Source: Hymenobacter sp. BRD128
Lineage (GTDB): Bacteria > Bacteroidota > Bacteroidia > Cytophagales > Hymenobacteraceae
Assembly: GCF_013256625.1 (NCBI RefSeq)
Contig: NZ_CP053908.1
Location: forward strand, 558,001 to 622,000
DNA length: 64,000 nucleotides
Reading direction: 5' to 3'
The notes under the pieces were generated by a model, which saw only the letters and a program-made list of their open reading frames with translations, had not been told where the DNA came from and did not search any database. Position numbers and translations under genes: made by a program. Each line of letters starts with the position of its first letter. Position 1 is the first letter of the stretch. Shown here one piece after another: positions 43,252-52,182 of this stretch.

Positions 43252-44892
43252 ATGAATTTAACTGCTTTCTGGCCCGCGAATAACGCCGTGGTGACCGCGC
43301 CCGCCACCCGCATTCCGACCCGCCTGGCCAGCCTGCTGCTGGCGGCTACTGCGCTGGGCGACTACCTGTTCTGGCAGGAGCCAGCCGGCCCGAACGTGCT
43401 GGTGTACCTGGTGTTTTTGGTGGGCGCTCACCTGGCGCTGCTGCCGCGCTACGCGCCGGTGCGGCACACGGCGGCCTTCTGGGTGGCCGTGGTGGGTTGC
43501 CTGGCTAGCGGCGGGCTGGTGGCCTGGTATGGCTCGGGTGCGGCCGAGCTGGCAGCGCTAGCCTCGGGCCTGCTGCTGGTGGGGCTGGTCAATCAGCCCC
43601 AGTTGCGGCTGGTGGGCTCGGTGGTGAGCACGGCACTGGTGGGCGTGCTGCCCAATATAGCATTAGTAGTGAGTAGCTTGCGGGTGCCACAGGGCGTGGG
43701 TGGCCGATTGCGGCGGGGCTGGTACTACGGCCGGCTACTGGGCCTGCCGCTGCTGGCGCTAGTGATATTTCAGGCGCTGTTTGCCTACGCCAACCCGCAG
43801 TATGCCGAGCTAAGTGGGCGGGTGTGGGCCGCCTTAAGCAAAGGGCTGGCCCGGTTGCTGGACGCCATTTCGGTGCCGCACCTGTTGTTTTTGGTGTTGT
43901 GCGGGGTGGGGGCGGTGGGTGCGCTAGTGGCCGTGCCGGTGCATTTTTTTCTCGACTACGAGTCGCGCTTTGGGGAGTTTGTGCGGCGGCAGCGCGATGG
44001 CGTAGCCTCGTTTGCGGTGCGGCGGCCCAATTTTTCGCACTCCGACCGGGGGGCGCTAGCCCTGCGCAAGGAGTGGCTGGCGGCCGTGGTGAGCATGTGC
44101 CTGCTCAACGCCCTGCTGCTGGTGGTGAATATCGTGGATGTGCGTTGGCTGTGGTTTGGCTTTCGGCCGGCGCCGGGCTTCGACCTCACGCAGTTTGTGC
44201 ACGAAGGCACGTACGTGCTGATTTTCAGTATTCTACTGGCGGCGGGCATCATGCTGTGGTTTTTCCGGCGCAACCTCAATTTCTACCGGCCCGGCCTGCC
44301 GCTGCTGCGCTGGGGCGCCACGCTGTGGGTGCTGCAAAACGCAGTGCTGGCCGTGTCGGTGGGTTTGCGCAACTACTACTACATCGCGGCTACCGAGCTG
44401 GCTTACAAGCGCATCGGGGTATACGGGTTTCTGCTGCTCACGCTGTTTGGGCTGGGCACGGTGCTGCTCAAAATCTGGCAGCGGCGCTCGGCCTTCAGCC
44501 TGGTGCGGCTCAACTCGTGGGCGGCCTACGCGCTGCTGCTGGGGCTAGCGGCCGGCAACTGGGAAAGCTGGATTGCGCGCTACAACCTGCAGCCGCGCTT
44601 CACACGCCTCAACATCGGCTTTCTGCTCACCATGCCGCCCCGCGTGCTGCCCGTGCTGGCCGCCCGCGAAGAGCTGATTGACCAGGCGAAAGAGCTGGTG
44701 GAAGAAGGCGACGACGGCTATTTCCACGCCATTACCCGCGAGGCGGCGCACCGCAAGCTGCGCGCCCGGCTAGTCGAGTTCCAAGCCGGATATCCGCAGC
44801 GCGACTGGCAGGGCCGCACCGGTGCGGCCGGGCGGGCTTATCAGCAGCTACGCAGCCGGGCGCTGCAAAAACAGCGGGTAGCAACCAATTAA
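43252..44892 (+). CDS. DUF4173/DUF4153-type membrane protein
   Basis: The 546-residue protein has about 12 hydrophobic segments through residue 460. In the middle, SFAVRRPNFSHSDRGALALRKEW and the later YYYIAATELAYKRIGVYGFL match the DUF4173/DUF4153 family, whose function is unknown. A polar C-terminal tail (about 470-546) would be cytoplasmic. The ATG at 43252 is chosen because the stretch before it is not conserved-looking and begins with a frame of the intergenic region. It follows the membrane/winged-helix pair by 126 bp. Its partner role is unknown; the linkage recurs. Confidence 0.82.
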   Translation: MNLTAFWPANNAVVTAPATRIPTRLASLLLAATALGDYLFWQEPAGPNVLVYLVFLVGAHLALLPRYAPVRHTAAFWVAVVGCLASGGLVAWYGSGAAELAALASGLLLVGLVNQPQLRLVGSVVSTALVGVLPNIALVVSSLRVPQGVGGRLRRGWYYGRLLGLPLLALVIFQALFAYANPQYAELSGRVWAALSKGLARLLDAISVPHLLFLVLCGVGAVGALVAVPVHFFLDYESRFGEFVRRQRDGVASFAVRRPNFSHSDRGALALRKEWLAAVVSMCLLNALLLVVNIVDVRWLWFGFRPAPGFDLTQFVHEGTYVLIFSILLAAGIMLWFFRRNLNFYRPGLPLLRWGATLWVLQNAVLAVSVGLRNYYYIAATELAYKRIGVYGFLLLTLFGLGTVLLKIWQRRSAFSLVRLNSWAAYALLLGLAAGNWESWIARYNLQPRFTRLNIGFLLTMPPRVLPVLAAREELIDQAKELVEEGDDGYFHAITREAAHRKLRARLVEFQAGYPQRDWQGRTGAAGRAYQQLRSRALQKQRVATN

Positions 44893-44904
44893 CAGCTTGT
44901 AATC

Positions 44905-46362
44905 ATGCGCGTCAAATTCATCCTCCCCGCCCTCACCGAGGCCACCAACCCGTACTGGCGGCCCATCAAGTACTCGCTGTTTCCGCCGCTGGGGCTAGCC
45001 ACGCTGGCCGCCTACCTGCCGCCCGATTGGGAGGTGGACCTGCAGGACGAGCACGTGGAAAAGCTGCACCTGCACGATGCCCCGCACCTGGTTATCATCC
45101 AGGTTTACATCACCAATGCCTACCGCGCCTACGCGCTGGCCGACCACTACCGCGCCCGCGGCGCCTACGTGTGCCTGGGCGGCCTGCACGTGACAAGCCT
45201 GCCCGAGGAGGCGGCCCCGCACGCCGACAGCATTTTTCTGGGGCCGGGCGAGGAAACGTTTCCGGCGTTTCTGCACGATTTCCAGCACGGGCGGCCCCGG
45301 CCGCGCTACGTGTCGGGGGCCGGGCGCACGCTGGTGGGCGTGCCGCCCATCCGGCGCGACCTCATCAAGCGCGAGCGCTACCTGGTGCCCAACTCGATAG
45401 TCGTGACGCGCGGCTGCCCACACCACTGCGACTTCTGCTACAAAGATGCCTTTTTTGAGGGGGGCAAGTCGTTTTACACCCAACCCGTGGACGATGCCCT
45501 AGCCGAGATAAACCGCCTGCCCGGCCGCCACCTCTACTTCCTCGACGACCATTTGCTGGGCAACGTGCGCTTCGCGGCTAGCCTCTTCGAGGGGATGCGC
45601 GGCATGGGCCGGCTGTTTCAGGGCGCGGCTACGGTGGACAGCATCTTGCGCGATAACGGCTTGCTGGAAAAGGCGGCGCAGGCCGGTTTGCGGAGCTTAT
45701 TCGTAGGGTTTGAAACGCTGAGCCCGGTCAACCTGAAAACGAGCAACAAGCCCCAGAACCTGGGGCGCGACTACGCGGCGGCCATCCGGCGCCTGCACGA
45801 CCTGGGCATCATGATTAACGGCAGCTTCGTGTTCGGGCTCGATGACGACCGACCCGACGTGTTTCGCCGCACCGTGGAGTGGGCGGTGAATCAAGGGATT
45901 ACCACAGCCACCTTTCACATTGCCACGCCCTACCCCGGCACGGCGCTCTTCAAGCAGATGGAAACCCAGGGCCGCCTACTGCACCGCCGCTGGAACGAGT
46001 ACGACACCCGCACCGTGGTGTGCCAGCCCGGCCCGCACCTCACCGCCCGCCAGCTCAAAAATGGCTACGACCAGGCCTACCGCGACTTCTACTCCTGGAC
46101 CAACATCACGCGGGCTAGCCTCGTGCACGACACCCTGCGTCACCAGCTCAAGCACTTCGCCTACGCCGGCGGCTGGAAAAAATTTGAGCCGCTCTGGAAT
46201 TTCCTAATAAAATTCCGCCACCTCGACGCCATGCGCCCCCTGCTCGAAGGCATCCTGAGTAAAGTGCGCGGTACCGACCCGCCCGCTAGCCCCGGCGCCC
46301 CGCCGCTAACCCCCGCAACCGCCGATACCGAACTGCTGCTGAAGCTGCCAGTGCTGCAATAG
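44905..46362 (+). CDS. Radical SAM protein with B12-binding-like N-terminal domain
   Basis: The 485-residue protein starts with a cobalamin-binding-type Rossmann domain (about 1-130, FPPLGLATLAAYLPPDWEV), then a radical SAM barrel with RGCPHHCDFCY (Cys171, Cys175, Cys178) that binds the [4Fe-4S] cluster. The B12-type DxHxxG motif is not evident, so cobalamin binding is doubtful. A helical C-terminal segment resembles DUF4070. Members methylate or rearrange carbon centres in hopanoid, pigment and natural-product synthesis. It lies 12 bp after the DUF4173-type gene. A membrane protein and a diiron protein follow, which suggests a small redox pathway, unproven. Confidence 0.88.
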   Translation: MRVKFILPALTEATNPYWRPIKYSLFPPLGLATLAAYLPPDWEVDLQDEHVEKLHLHDAPHLVIIQVYITNAYRAYALADHYRARGAYVCLGGLHVTSLPEEAAPHADSIFLGPGEETFPAFLHDFQHGRPRPRYVSGAGRTLVGVPPIRRDLIKRERYLVPNSIVVTRGCPHHCDFCYKDAFFEGGKSFYTQPVDDALAEINRLPGRHLYFLDDHLLGNVRFAASLFEGMRGMGRLFQGAATVDSILRDNGLLEKAAQAGLRSLFVGFETLSPVNLKTSNKPQNLGRDYAAAIRRLHDLGIMINGSFVFGLDDDRPDVFRRTVEWAVNQGITTATFHIATPYPGTALFKQMETQGRLLHRRWNEYDTRTVVCQPGPHLTARQLKNGYDQAYRDFYSWTNITRASLVHDTLRHQLKHFAYAGGWKKFEPLWNFLIKFRHLDAMRPLLEGILSKVRGTDPPASPGAPPLTPATADTELLLKLPVLQ

Positions 46363-46377
46363 CCGCCTTTTCCTGCT

Positions 46378-46408
46378 GGTCATGCTGAGCCTGCGAAGCA
46401 TCTCGCTC
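46378..46408. repeat. Half copy of the palindromic repeat
   Basis: GTCATGCTGAGCCTGCGAAGC followed by ATCTCGC matches one arm of the palindrome at 28513, but no second arm follows. It lies 16 bp after the radical SAM stop. It may be a decayed element. Confidence 0.6.
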
Positions 46409-46467
46409 GCGCCGTTTGCCTGCGGCCCGCTAGCCCCCAATCTGTCTTTCTGAGCTAAGAAAATTTT

Positions 46468-46818
46468 ATGCGTAACCCATTTTCACAGCCGCATACGCCA
46501 GCGCAGTGGCTGCTGAGTAGCGTGTGCTGGACGACCGTTTGCTTGCTTAGCTGGGCTAGCGTGGCCTACTATAGTGAAAAGCTTTCTGCTGAGCATCAGC
46601 CGCTAAAGCTGCTTCTTCTCGCCGTCAGTTTTGCGCCTGCCTACTCTGTCGTGTGGAAGAAAGCTGTGGTATCGCCCGTGCTGGCTGTTGCTGGGTTTTC
46701 GCCCATCAACTGGGTTGTCGTGGCGTGGCTGATTATGCTGATAACTACGCAAATAATCTGGGCACTTTTGGAGCTAGTGATGCTCGCCTTTGCTGGCGGT
46801 ATGCCGGACCAAGATTAA
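46468..46818 (+). CDS. Small membrane protein, function unknown
   Basis: The 116-residue product has three likely transmembrane helices (about 13-33, 46-62 and 82-107) and an acidic C-terminus. GC content is slightly lower than in its neighbours. It is 11 bp before the ferritin-like gene on the same strand and probably co-transcribed with it. No family is recognised. Confidence 0.6.
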   Translation: MRNPFSQPHTPAQWLLSSVCWTTVCLLSWASVAYYSEKLSAEHQPLKLLLLAVSFAPAYSVVWKKAVVSPVLAVAGFSPINWVVVAWLIMLITTQIIWALLELVMLAFAGGMPDQD

Positions 46819-46829
46819 AACTTACTTAT

Positions 46830-47633
46830 ATGACTTTCGCCGACATCAATACCTATTTTCAAGCCAACCGCGCTCGCTTTGCCGACCTCGCCTGGGACGA
46901 CCCGCACCAGCTCGGCCCCGCCGAGCTGCGCGCCGTGCGCACCTCCCTCCAAACGTTTCAGCGGGGCGAGGGTACCGGCGGCGACCACCTCGCGGCCCTG
47001 GCCGAGCAGCTCGGCGATGCCGACTACGCGGCGGCCATGCGCCTGTTCATTCAGGAAGAAGAAGGCCACGCCGCTATGCTCGGGCAGTTTATGGACCGCC
47101 AGGGCATTGCGCGCCTGCACGCGCACTGGCTGCACGACGTGTTTCGGAGCCTGGGGCGGCCGCTGGGGCTGGTGCACATGGTGCGCGTCATTCTCACGGC
47201 TGAAGTAGTGGCGACCATCTACTACCGCGCCCTGTTTCGGGCCACGTACTCGGGGTTGTTGCAGCAGATTTGCCGGCGCATCTTGCTCGATGAGGAAATG
47301 CACCTGGCCTTTCACTGCGTGGCCATCCGGCAGCTTTCGCCCCATCGCCACTGGCTGGGTAAGTGGCTCTGGCACCAGGCCTACCGGGGCCTCATGGCTG
47401 GCACCGCCCTGATGGTGTACCTGACTAGCCGGCGCACCTTCCGGGCCGGCGGCTACGGGCTGGTTAGCTTTTTGTCGGCTATCGCCGACGAATACGTTCG
47501 CGTAGAGCAAATGCAGCGGCCCGATAGCCCCATCTTGCTGCGGGGCGGGCTACCGGCTACCATCGCCTCGGCCCCGGCCGGCCCGGCCGGCGCCTGGCAA
47601 TGGCCAGCTCCGCACCTTCGGGCGTTGCGCTGA
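46830..47633 (+). CDS. Ferritin-like diiron protein
   Basis: The 267-residue protein has the four-helix pattern of carboxylate-bridged diiron enzymes: a first ExxH (Glu77 to His80 in EEEGHAAMLG), a Glu on the next helix (Glu125 in LTAEVVATIYYR), and a second ExxH (Glu155 to His158 in DEEMHLAFH). A C-terminal helical extension follows. Diiron proteins of this type act as oxygenases, oxidases or aldehyde-forming enzymes. I chose the ATG at 46830; the long frame upstream overlaps another gene. The radical SAM gene nearby makes a biosynthetic role possible but not shown. Confidence 0.8.
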   Translation: MTFADINTYFQANRARFADLAWDDPHQLGPAELRAVRTSLQTFQRGEGTGGDHLAALAEQLGDADYAAAMRLFIQEEEGHAAMLGQFMDRQGIARLHAHWLHDVFRSLGRPLGLVHMVRVILTAEVVATIYYRALFRATYSGLLQQICRRILLDEEMHLAFHCVAIRQLSPHRHWLGKWLWHQAYRGLMAGTALMVYLTSRRTFRAGGYGLVSFLSAIADEYVRVEQMQRPDSPILLRGGLPATIASAPAGPAGAWQWPAPHLRALR

Positions 47634-47760
47634 GCCTTGCCTGGGTTTAGTGCAACCAAAGCTCAGGCTTGCTTTCGCGTAAAGCGTCGGAGTTAAGCGT
47701 GTTAATTTGCCGAATAACTCGTAAGTTTCGGCTCTTTTCCACCCGCTAGCCTGCTGCTGT

Positions 47761-48150
47761 ATGCCCCGGACCCTGCTGCTTATTGTCCTATTAGCCGCTA
47801 TTGGGTTAGAACTGGCCCTAGCGGGTGGCGCTTTTTTCGCCCCGGCTTTCACCTTGGCTAAATTTGGCGTACAGTACGGACCGGCTACCCGGTTTTTGGT
47901 CTACCTCACCGGCTGGTTTTTACTTTTCGTGAGCTTGATGGCGCTGCTGGCCTTCGGGCGGGTATGGCAGGGGCGGCCCGGCTATGCGGGCTTGTGCTAC
48001 CTGCTGGGCTGGTGGTGGGTAGGTATCGGAGCAGGTATTTATATGCAGTTTGGCCGGCCCGATAATCTGTTCCTTGATTCGCTGAAAGGCCTCATTCTCA
48101 TTGTGCTTACCTGGCAGTGTCAGGCCCAGCGCTTGGTAGTGCGGCGCTAG
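47761..48150 (+). CDS. Small membrane protein, four helices
   Basis: The 129-residue product starts with a hydrophobic signal-anchor (MPRTLLLIVLLAAIGLELA) and has three further hydrophobic segments. There is no catalytic motif. It resembles small DoxX-like membrane proteins in size only. A TAAGTTTC box at 47722-47729 may be its promoter. No function is assigned. Confidence 0.6.
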   Translation: MPRTLLLIVLLAAIGLELALAGGAFFAPAFTLAKFGVQYGPATRFLVYLTGWFLLFVSLMALLAFGRVWQGRPGYAGLCYLLGWWWVGIGAGIYMQFGRPDNLFLDSLKGLILIVLTWQCQAQRLVVRR

Positions 48151-48183
48151 GACGTAACTTGCTAGTGGTTCACCGCTGCTGCT

Positions 48184-48630
48184 ATGCTCCGCCCTACTAC
48201 CCCCCGCTCGCTGCCCAGGCCCAAGCAGCTTTCGGCCTTTGGCCGGGGGCTAGCGGCCGCGCAGCTACTCAAAGAAACCCTGACTATTATTCTGCTAGGG
48301 CTGCCGCTGCTGCTGGCGCAGCCGCTGTTGGCGCCGGCCGCCATTCCGGGGCTGGTGCTCTACCTCTTTCGCTGGGTAATCGTGCTGGGCCGGCTGCCGC
48401 GCCGGGCGGCAATGCGCATCTGGATTCTGACGCTGCTCGATGAGCTGTGGGGCCTCAGCCTCTACCTGCACGCCTACGATGCGCCCACCGCCCGGCAGCT
48501 GCATTACCTCGAATGGAGCGTGGGGCTGGGGCTAATATTTACGCTGGCTGCCCTGGCCGAAATCACCTTCCGGCGCTACCGCGAGCGGCGCGGGCTGCGC
48601 CGGGCACTGTTGGGTGCGGCGCTGCGTTAG
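48184..48630 (+). CDS. Membrane protein, function unknown
   Basis: The 148-residue product has a basic N-terminus and three or four hydrophobic segments (about 30-60, 75-100 and 110-128), ending in an Arg-rich tail. It follows the previous small membrane gene by 33 bp and precedes the PBP promoter. I recognise no family. Confidence 0.6.
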   Translation: MLRPTTPRSLPRPKQLSAFGRGLAAAQLLKETLTIILLGLPLLLAQPLLAPAAIPGLVLYLFRWVIVLGRLPRRAAMRIWILTLLDELWGLSLYLHAYDAPTARQLHYLEWSVGLGLIFTLAALAEITFRRYRERRGLRRALLGAALR

Positions 48631-48640
48631 GGCTGGCTGG

Positions 48641-48648
48641 TATCTTTG
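48641..48648 (+). promoter_or_regulatory. Promoter -7 box for the PBP gene
   Basis: TATCTTTG is a full match to TAnnTTTG. It overlaps an alternative start at 48646, so the ATG at 48676 must be the real start, with a leader of about 20 nt. Confidence 0.65.
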
Positions 48649-48675
48649 CCGCTCCCCGCTCCTGACTTGCCGTTC

Positions 48676-51081
48676 ATGGCCGACGAAACAATTCCGCCTG
48701 CTACCCCCCATTCCAAGCCCACCCGCCCTGTTCAGGCCCGCCTCAAGCGGCCCGGCCGGGGCACCCGCCGCCTGGTGCGCGTGGCCTGGACGCTCTTTTT
48801 TGTCGGTGTGGGCGTTTTTCTGGCGTATCCGCTGCTGGTGCGCAGCAATTTTCTGTTCCTCTTCGGCAAGTCGCCGAGTTTGGAAGAGCTGGAAAACCCC
48901 AAGGTCGAGCAGGCTTCGCAGGTCTTCACCTCCGATGGCGTACTCATCGGGCGCTACTTCCGCGAAAACCGCTCGCCGGTACCGCTCAATCAGATTTCAC
49001 CTTGGCTGGTGAAGGCCCTCATTGCCACCGAAGACGCGCGCTACTACAAGCACTCGGGCATCGACGCGCCCTCGCTGCTATCGTCGGTCTACTATGGCCT
49101 GCGGGGCGATAAGCGCGGCGGCTCTACCATCAGCCAGCAGCTGGCCAAGAACTTGTACAAAACCCGGCGGGGCGAAAATCAGGGCGGCCTCAGCCACATT
49201 CCCGGCGTGGGCACGCTGGTGGCCAAAACCAAGGAGTGGATAACCGCCGTGGAGCTGGAGCGGCGCTACACCAAGGAGGAAATCCTGCGGATGTACCTCA
49301 ATACGGTGGAGTACGGCTCCAATGCCTTCGGTATCAAGGTGGCGGCCAAGACCTTTTTCAGCACCACGCCCGATAGCCTCACGCCCGTGCAGGCCGCCAC
49401 GCTCATCGGGGTCTTGAATAATCCCACGGCCTTTAACCCGCGCTTTCACCCGGCTGCCTCGCGCCGCCGTCGCAACGTGGTGCTGCAGCGGCTAGGCCAG
49501 GCCGGCGCCCTCAAGCCTGCCGAAGTAACTGCCTTGCAGGCCGAGCCGATTGTGCTTAACTATCAGATTGAGAAGCATATCGACGGCCCTGATACGTATT
49601 TTCGGGGCGCCATCAGCCAGGCGGTGAACCGCTGGTGCGAGGCCCACGGCTATGATATGTACCGCGACGGCCTGCGCATCTACACTAGCATCGACTCGCG
49701 AATGCAGGACCACGCCGAGCAGGCCGTGCACCAGCGCATGAAGCAACTGCAACAGCAGTTCGACAGCTTCTGGCGCAACAAGGGCCAGAACCCCTGGGTA
49801 GACGAAGAAGGCCACGAAATCCCCGACTTCATCGAAACCCAGATGAAGCGCACCCAGAGCTACCACAGCCTGGCCGCGCGCTACCAGGGCCACCCCGCTA
49901 GCCTCGACTCGGCCCTGCACGCCAAGCGCCCGATGAAGGTATTTACCTGGAAGAAGGATGACGGCGATACCACCCTAGTCATGTCGCCGCTCGACTCGCT
50001 GGCCTACTACAAGCACTTTTTGCAGGCCGGCATGATGACGATGGACCCCTTCACCGGCGCCATCAAGGCCTGGGTGGGCGGCTTGGATTACCGCTTCTTC
50101 CAGTACGACCACGTGAAGCAGGGCAAACGTCAGGCCGGCTCCACGTTCAAGCCCTTCGTGTACCTCACGGCCCTGGATAACGGCTACTCGCCCTGCGACC
50201 GCATTCGCGACGAGCGCGTGACGATTAAGTACGTTGAAAACGGCAAGCCCATGGAGTGGCAGCCCGACAACGTGACCCGCGAATACACGGGCATGAACAT
50301 GACCCTGCGCTACGCGATGGCCCGCTCGGTCAACTCCGTCACGGCCCAGCTCACCGAGAAAGTAGGCTGGAACAAAGTGGCCGACTACGCCCATAAAGTG
50401 GGCATTACCAGCCCCTTGCTCGGGGTGCCCAGCATCGGGCTAGGCTCGGGCGGCGACGTGAGCGTGTACGAAATGGTGGACGCCTACGCTACCTTCCTCA
50501 ACAATGGCTTCCGCTCCGAGCCGCGCATCATCACCCGCATCGAGGACCGCAACGGCAACGTCATCCAGCAGTTCGACCCCGTGCAACGCCGCGCCATCTC
50601 GCCCGAAACGGCCTGGCTGATGACATACATGCTGCGCGGCGGCATGGAGGAGCCGGGCGGCACCTCACAGGGCCTCTGGGATTTCCAGGATTTGTGGCGC
50701 AAAGACAACCAGATTGGCGGCAAAACCGGCACCACCTCCAACTACTCCGACGGCTGGTACATGGGCCTCACCAAAGACCTCGTGAGCGGCGTGTGGGTGG
50801 GCGGTGAAGACCGTAGCATTCACTTTTTCCGCTCGCAGCAGGGCGAGGGCGGCCGCATGGCCCTGCCCGTATTCGGCCGCTACATGGAGAGCATTTATAA
50901 GGACAAGGCGCTTGGGTATGACTATGGCCCCTTCCCCAAGCCGCCCACCAAAATCAACCGCAAGTACGTGTGCTACACCGAGGAAACCCCGCGCCGACGC
51001 CGCGGCGAGGCCATCGATACCCTAGCGGCCGATAATCTGCTCGACCAGCTGAACCGGGGCGGCAAGGACAGCGTGCGTTGA
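48676..51081 (+). CDS. Class A penicillin-binding protein (PBP1A-type)
   Basis: The 801-residue protein has a short cytoplasmic N-terminus, one transmembrane helix (about 35-55), a GT51 glycosyltransferase domain with EDARYYKHSGID (catalytic Glu) and GGSTISQQLAKNLY, and a transpeptidase domain with the SxxK motif GSTFKPF, SVN in MARSVNSVT and KTGTTS. It polymerises and cross-links peptidoglycan in the periplasm. The insert around 360-440 is longer than in E. coli PBP1A. The gene stands alone behind its own promoter. Length and order are normal for Bacteroidota. Confidence 0.95.
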   Translation: MADETIPPATPHSKPTRPVQARLKRPGRGTRRLVRVAWTLFFVGVGVFLAYPLLVRSNFLFLFGKSPSLEELENPKVEQASQVFTSDGVLIGRYFRENRSPVPLNQISPWLVKALIATEDARYYKHSGIDAPSLLSSVYYGLRGDKRGGSTISQQLAKNLYKTRRGENQGGLSHIPGVGTLVAKTKEWITAVELERRYTKEEILRMYLNTVEYGSNAFGIKVAAKTFFSTTPDSLTPVQAATLIGVLNNPTAFNPRFHPAASRRRRNVVLQRLGQAGALKPAEVTALQAEPIVLNYQIEKHIDGPDTYFRGAISQAVNRWCEAHGYDMYRDGLRIYTSIDSRMQDHAEQAVHQRMKQLQQQFDSFWRNKGQNPWVDEEGHEIPDFIETQMKRTQSYHSLAARYQGHPASLDSALHAKRPMKVFTWKKDDGDTTLVMSPLDSLAYYKHFLQAGMMTMDPFTGAIKAWVGGLDYRFFQYDHVKQGKRQAGSTFKPFVYLTALDNGYSPCDRIRDERVTIKYVENGKPMEWQPDNVTREYTGMNMTLRYAMARSVNSVTAQLTEKVGWNKVADYAHKVGITSPLLGVPSIGLGSGGDVSVYEMVDAYATFLNNGFRSEPRIITRIEDRNGNVIQQFDPVQRRAISPETAWLMTYMLRGGMEEPGGTSQGLWDFQDLWRKDNQIGGKTGTTSNYSDGWYMGLTKDLVSGVWVGGEDRSIHFFRSQQGEGGRMALPVFGRYMESIYKDKALGYDYGPFPKPPTKINRKYVCYTEETPRRRRGEAIDTLAADNLLDQLNRGGKDSVR

Positions 51082-51088
51082 TAATATA

Positions 51089-51733
51089 TTATACAAATAG
51101 ACAGTCACAGTCAATTTGAATCAATCCTCTTGGGCGCTTCTCAGAGCTATTATCTTTACTAAAGCAACTTCTCCAGTGTTGAGTTTCGGTTTCTGATTGA
51201 TAGAATAAAGGGTCTTCTTTGCTTCGAAGTGCTATGATATGTAAGTCAATACCAAACATCATTTTGCAGTTCTCATACAAGAATGGCAATCGATGTGAAT
51301 TGTGTTCATTGGCGTGATATACCTCTGCGTCAAGGAAAAGTACTACGTCTATATCACTTGGGTGTTCTTTTGTTGAGACGAAGCTACCACCCATCCAAAG
51401 CCTAAAGCGTAACGGATGCGATTCATGTGATAGAAATAATGGAATGAATTCCAAAAATGAAATGAATCTTTGCGATAAACGCTGCCTTGTGGTACTTAAT
51501 CTATTTTGATTTAATGGGTTTATATAAAACTCCTCAATAAATTCGTCGGCTGTTAAATTAGTTATACCATAAGGCAGTAAGTTTCCACTAGTATCATAAT
51601 TAAGTGAGAACCCCTGCGAAAGTGTAGTACGTGAGTTGTTTTCAACTTGAGTCAGCTTATTCATAAGCTCATCAATGGAGAACTCAGCAGGCAGGTCTTT
51701 TAGCACCAAGGAAATTTGCTCTTGCGTTATCAT
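51089..51733 (-). CDS. Nucleotidyltransferase-fold (DUF6932-like) protein
   Basis: The 214-residue protein has the pol-beta nucleotidyltransferase motif GGSFVSTKEHPSDIDVVLFL (Gly115-Gly116-Ser117, Asp127 and Asp129), which matches the DUF6932-type group of predicted transferases that is scattered among mobile and defence loci. Catalytic activity needs a third acidic residue that I cannot place with certainty. The gene is clearly AT-rich and uses unusual codons compared with its neighbours, so it was probably acquired. Right upstream lies an IS630 element. It ends 7 bp from the PBP stop, tail to tail. Confidence 0.72.
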   Translation of the reverse strand: MITQEQISLVLKDLPAEFSIDELMNKLTQVENNSRTTLSQGFSLNYDTSGNLLPYGITNLTADEFIEEFYINPLNQNRLSTTRQRLSQRFISFLEFIPLFLSHESHPLRFRLWMGGSFVSTKEHPSDIDVVLFLDAEVYHANEHNSHRLPFLYENCKMMFGIDLHIIALRSKEDPLFYQSETETQHWRSCFSKDNSSEKRPRGLIQIDCDCLFV

Positions 51734-51816
51734 CTTTGCTGGCGATTACTTAGTCACTAGCTATAGCGGATTCTAGAACGGTGTAGCTACTATAAAGCTG
51801 TTTACGTACCGGGTGT

Positions 51817-52182
51817 ATGCAAGCCTATTCTCTTGATTTGCGGCAGCGTATCGCGCAAGCGTGTGCCGAGCCCGGGGCGCGACAAGCCCACGTCGCCGCC
51901 CGGTTTTGCGTGAGTGTGGCCTTCGTCGGCAAGCTGCTGCGTCGCCAGCGGCAAAGCGGGCAGTTGGCCGCCCTGCCCGGCCGCGGTGGTCCGGCCCGCT
52001 GCCTGGATGCGGCGGCGCAGGCCTGGCTCGGGGAGCAGGTGGCGGCCCAACCCGATGCCACCCTGGCCGAGTTACAGACGCTCCTGCTGGTTGAGCGCGG
52101 GCAAGCCGTTAGCCGGGGCTCCGTCTGGCGGGTGCTACACGAACAAGGCTGGCGACGTAAAAAAAAGCCTGCACGCCACTGA
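51817..52182 (+). CDS. IS630 transposase, upstream frame (DNA-binding part)
   Basis: The 121-residue frame begins MQAYSLDLRQRIAQACAEPG and has the helix-turn-helix and second winged-helix segments (GRGGPARCLDAAAQAWL, then RGSVWRVLHEQGW) that bind the terminal repeats in IS630/Tc1 transposases. It ends shortly after a run of eight A (52159-52166), where the downstream frame begins. A slip at this run, by the ribosome or by RNA polymerase, would make one full-length transposase, as is usual in IS630. Confidence 0.88.
   Translation: MQAYSLDLRQRIAQACAEPGARQAHVAARFCVSVAFVGKLLRRQRQSGQLAALPGRGGPARCLDAAAQAWLGEQVAAQPDATLAELQTLLLVERGQAVSRGSVWRVLHEQGWRRKKKPARH

Noticed and set aside
46653..46829. Upstream extension of the ferritin-like gene
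   Set aside because: Overlaps another coding gene in a different frame and lacks diiron-family similarity.
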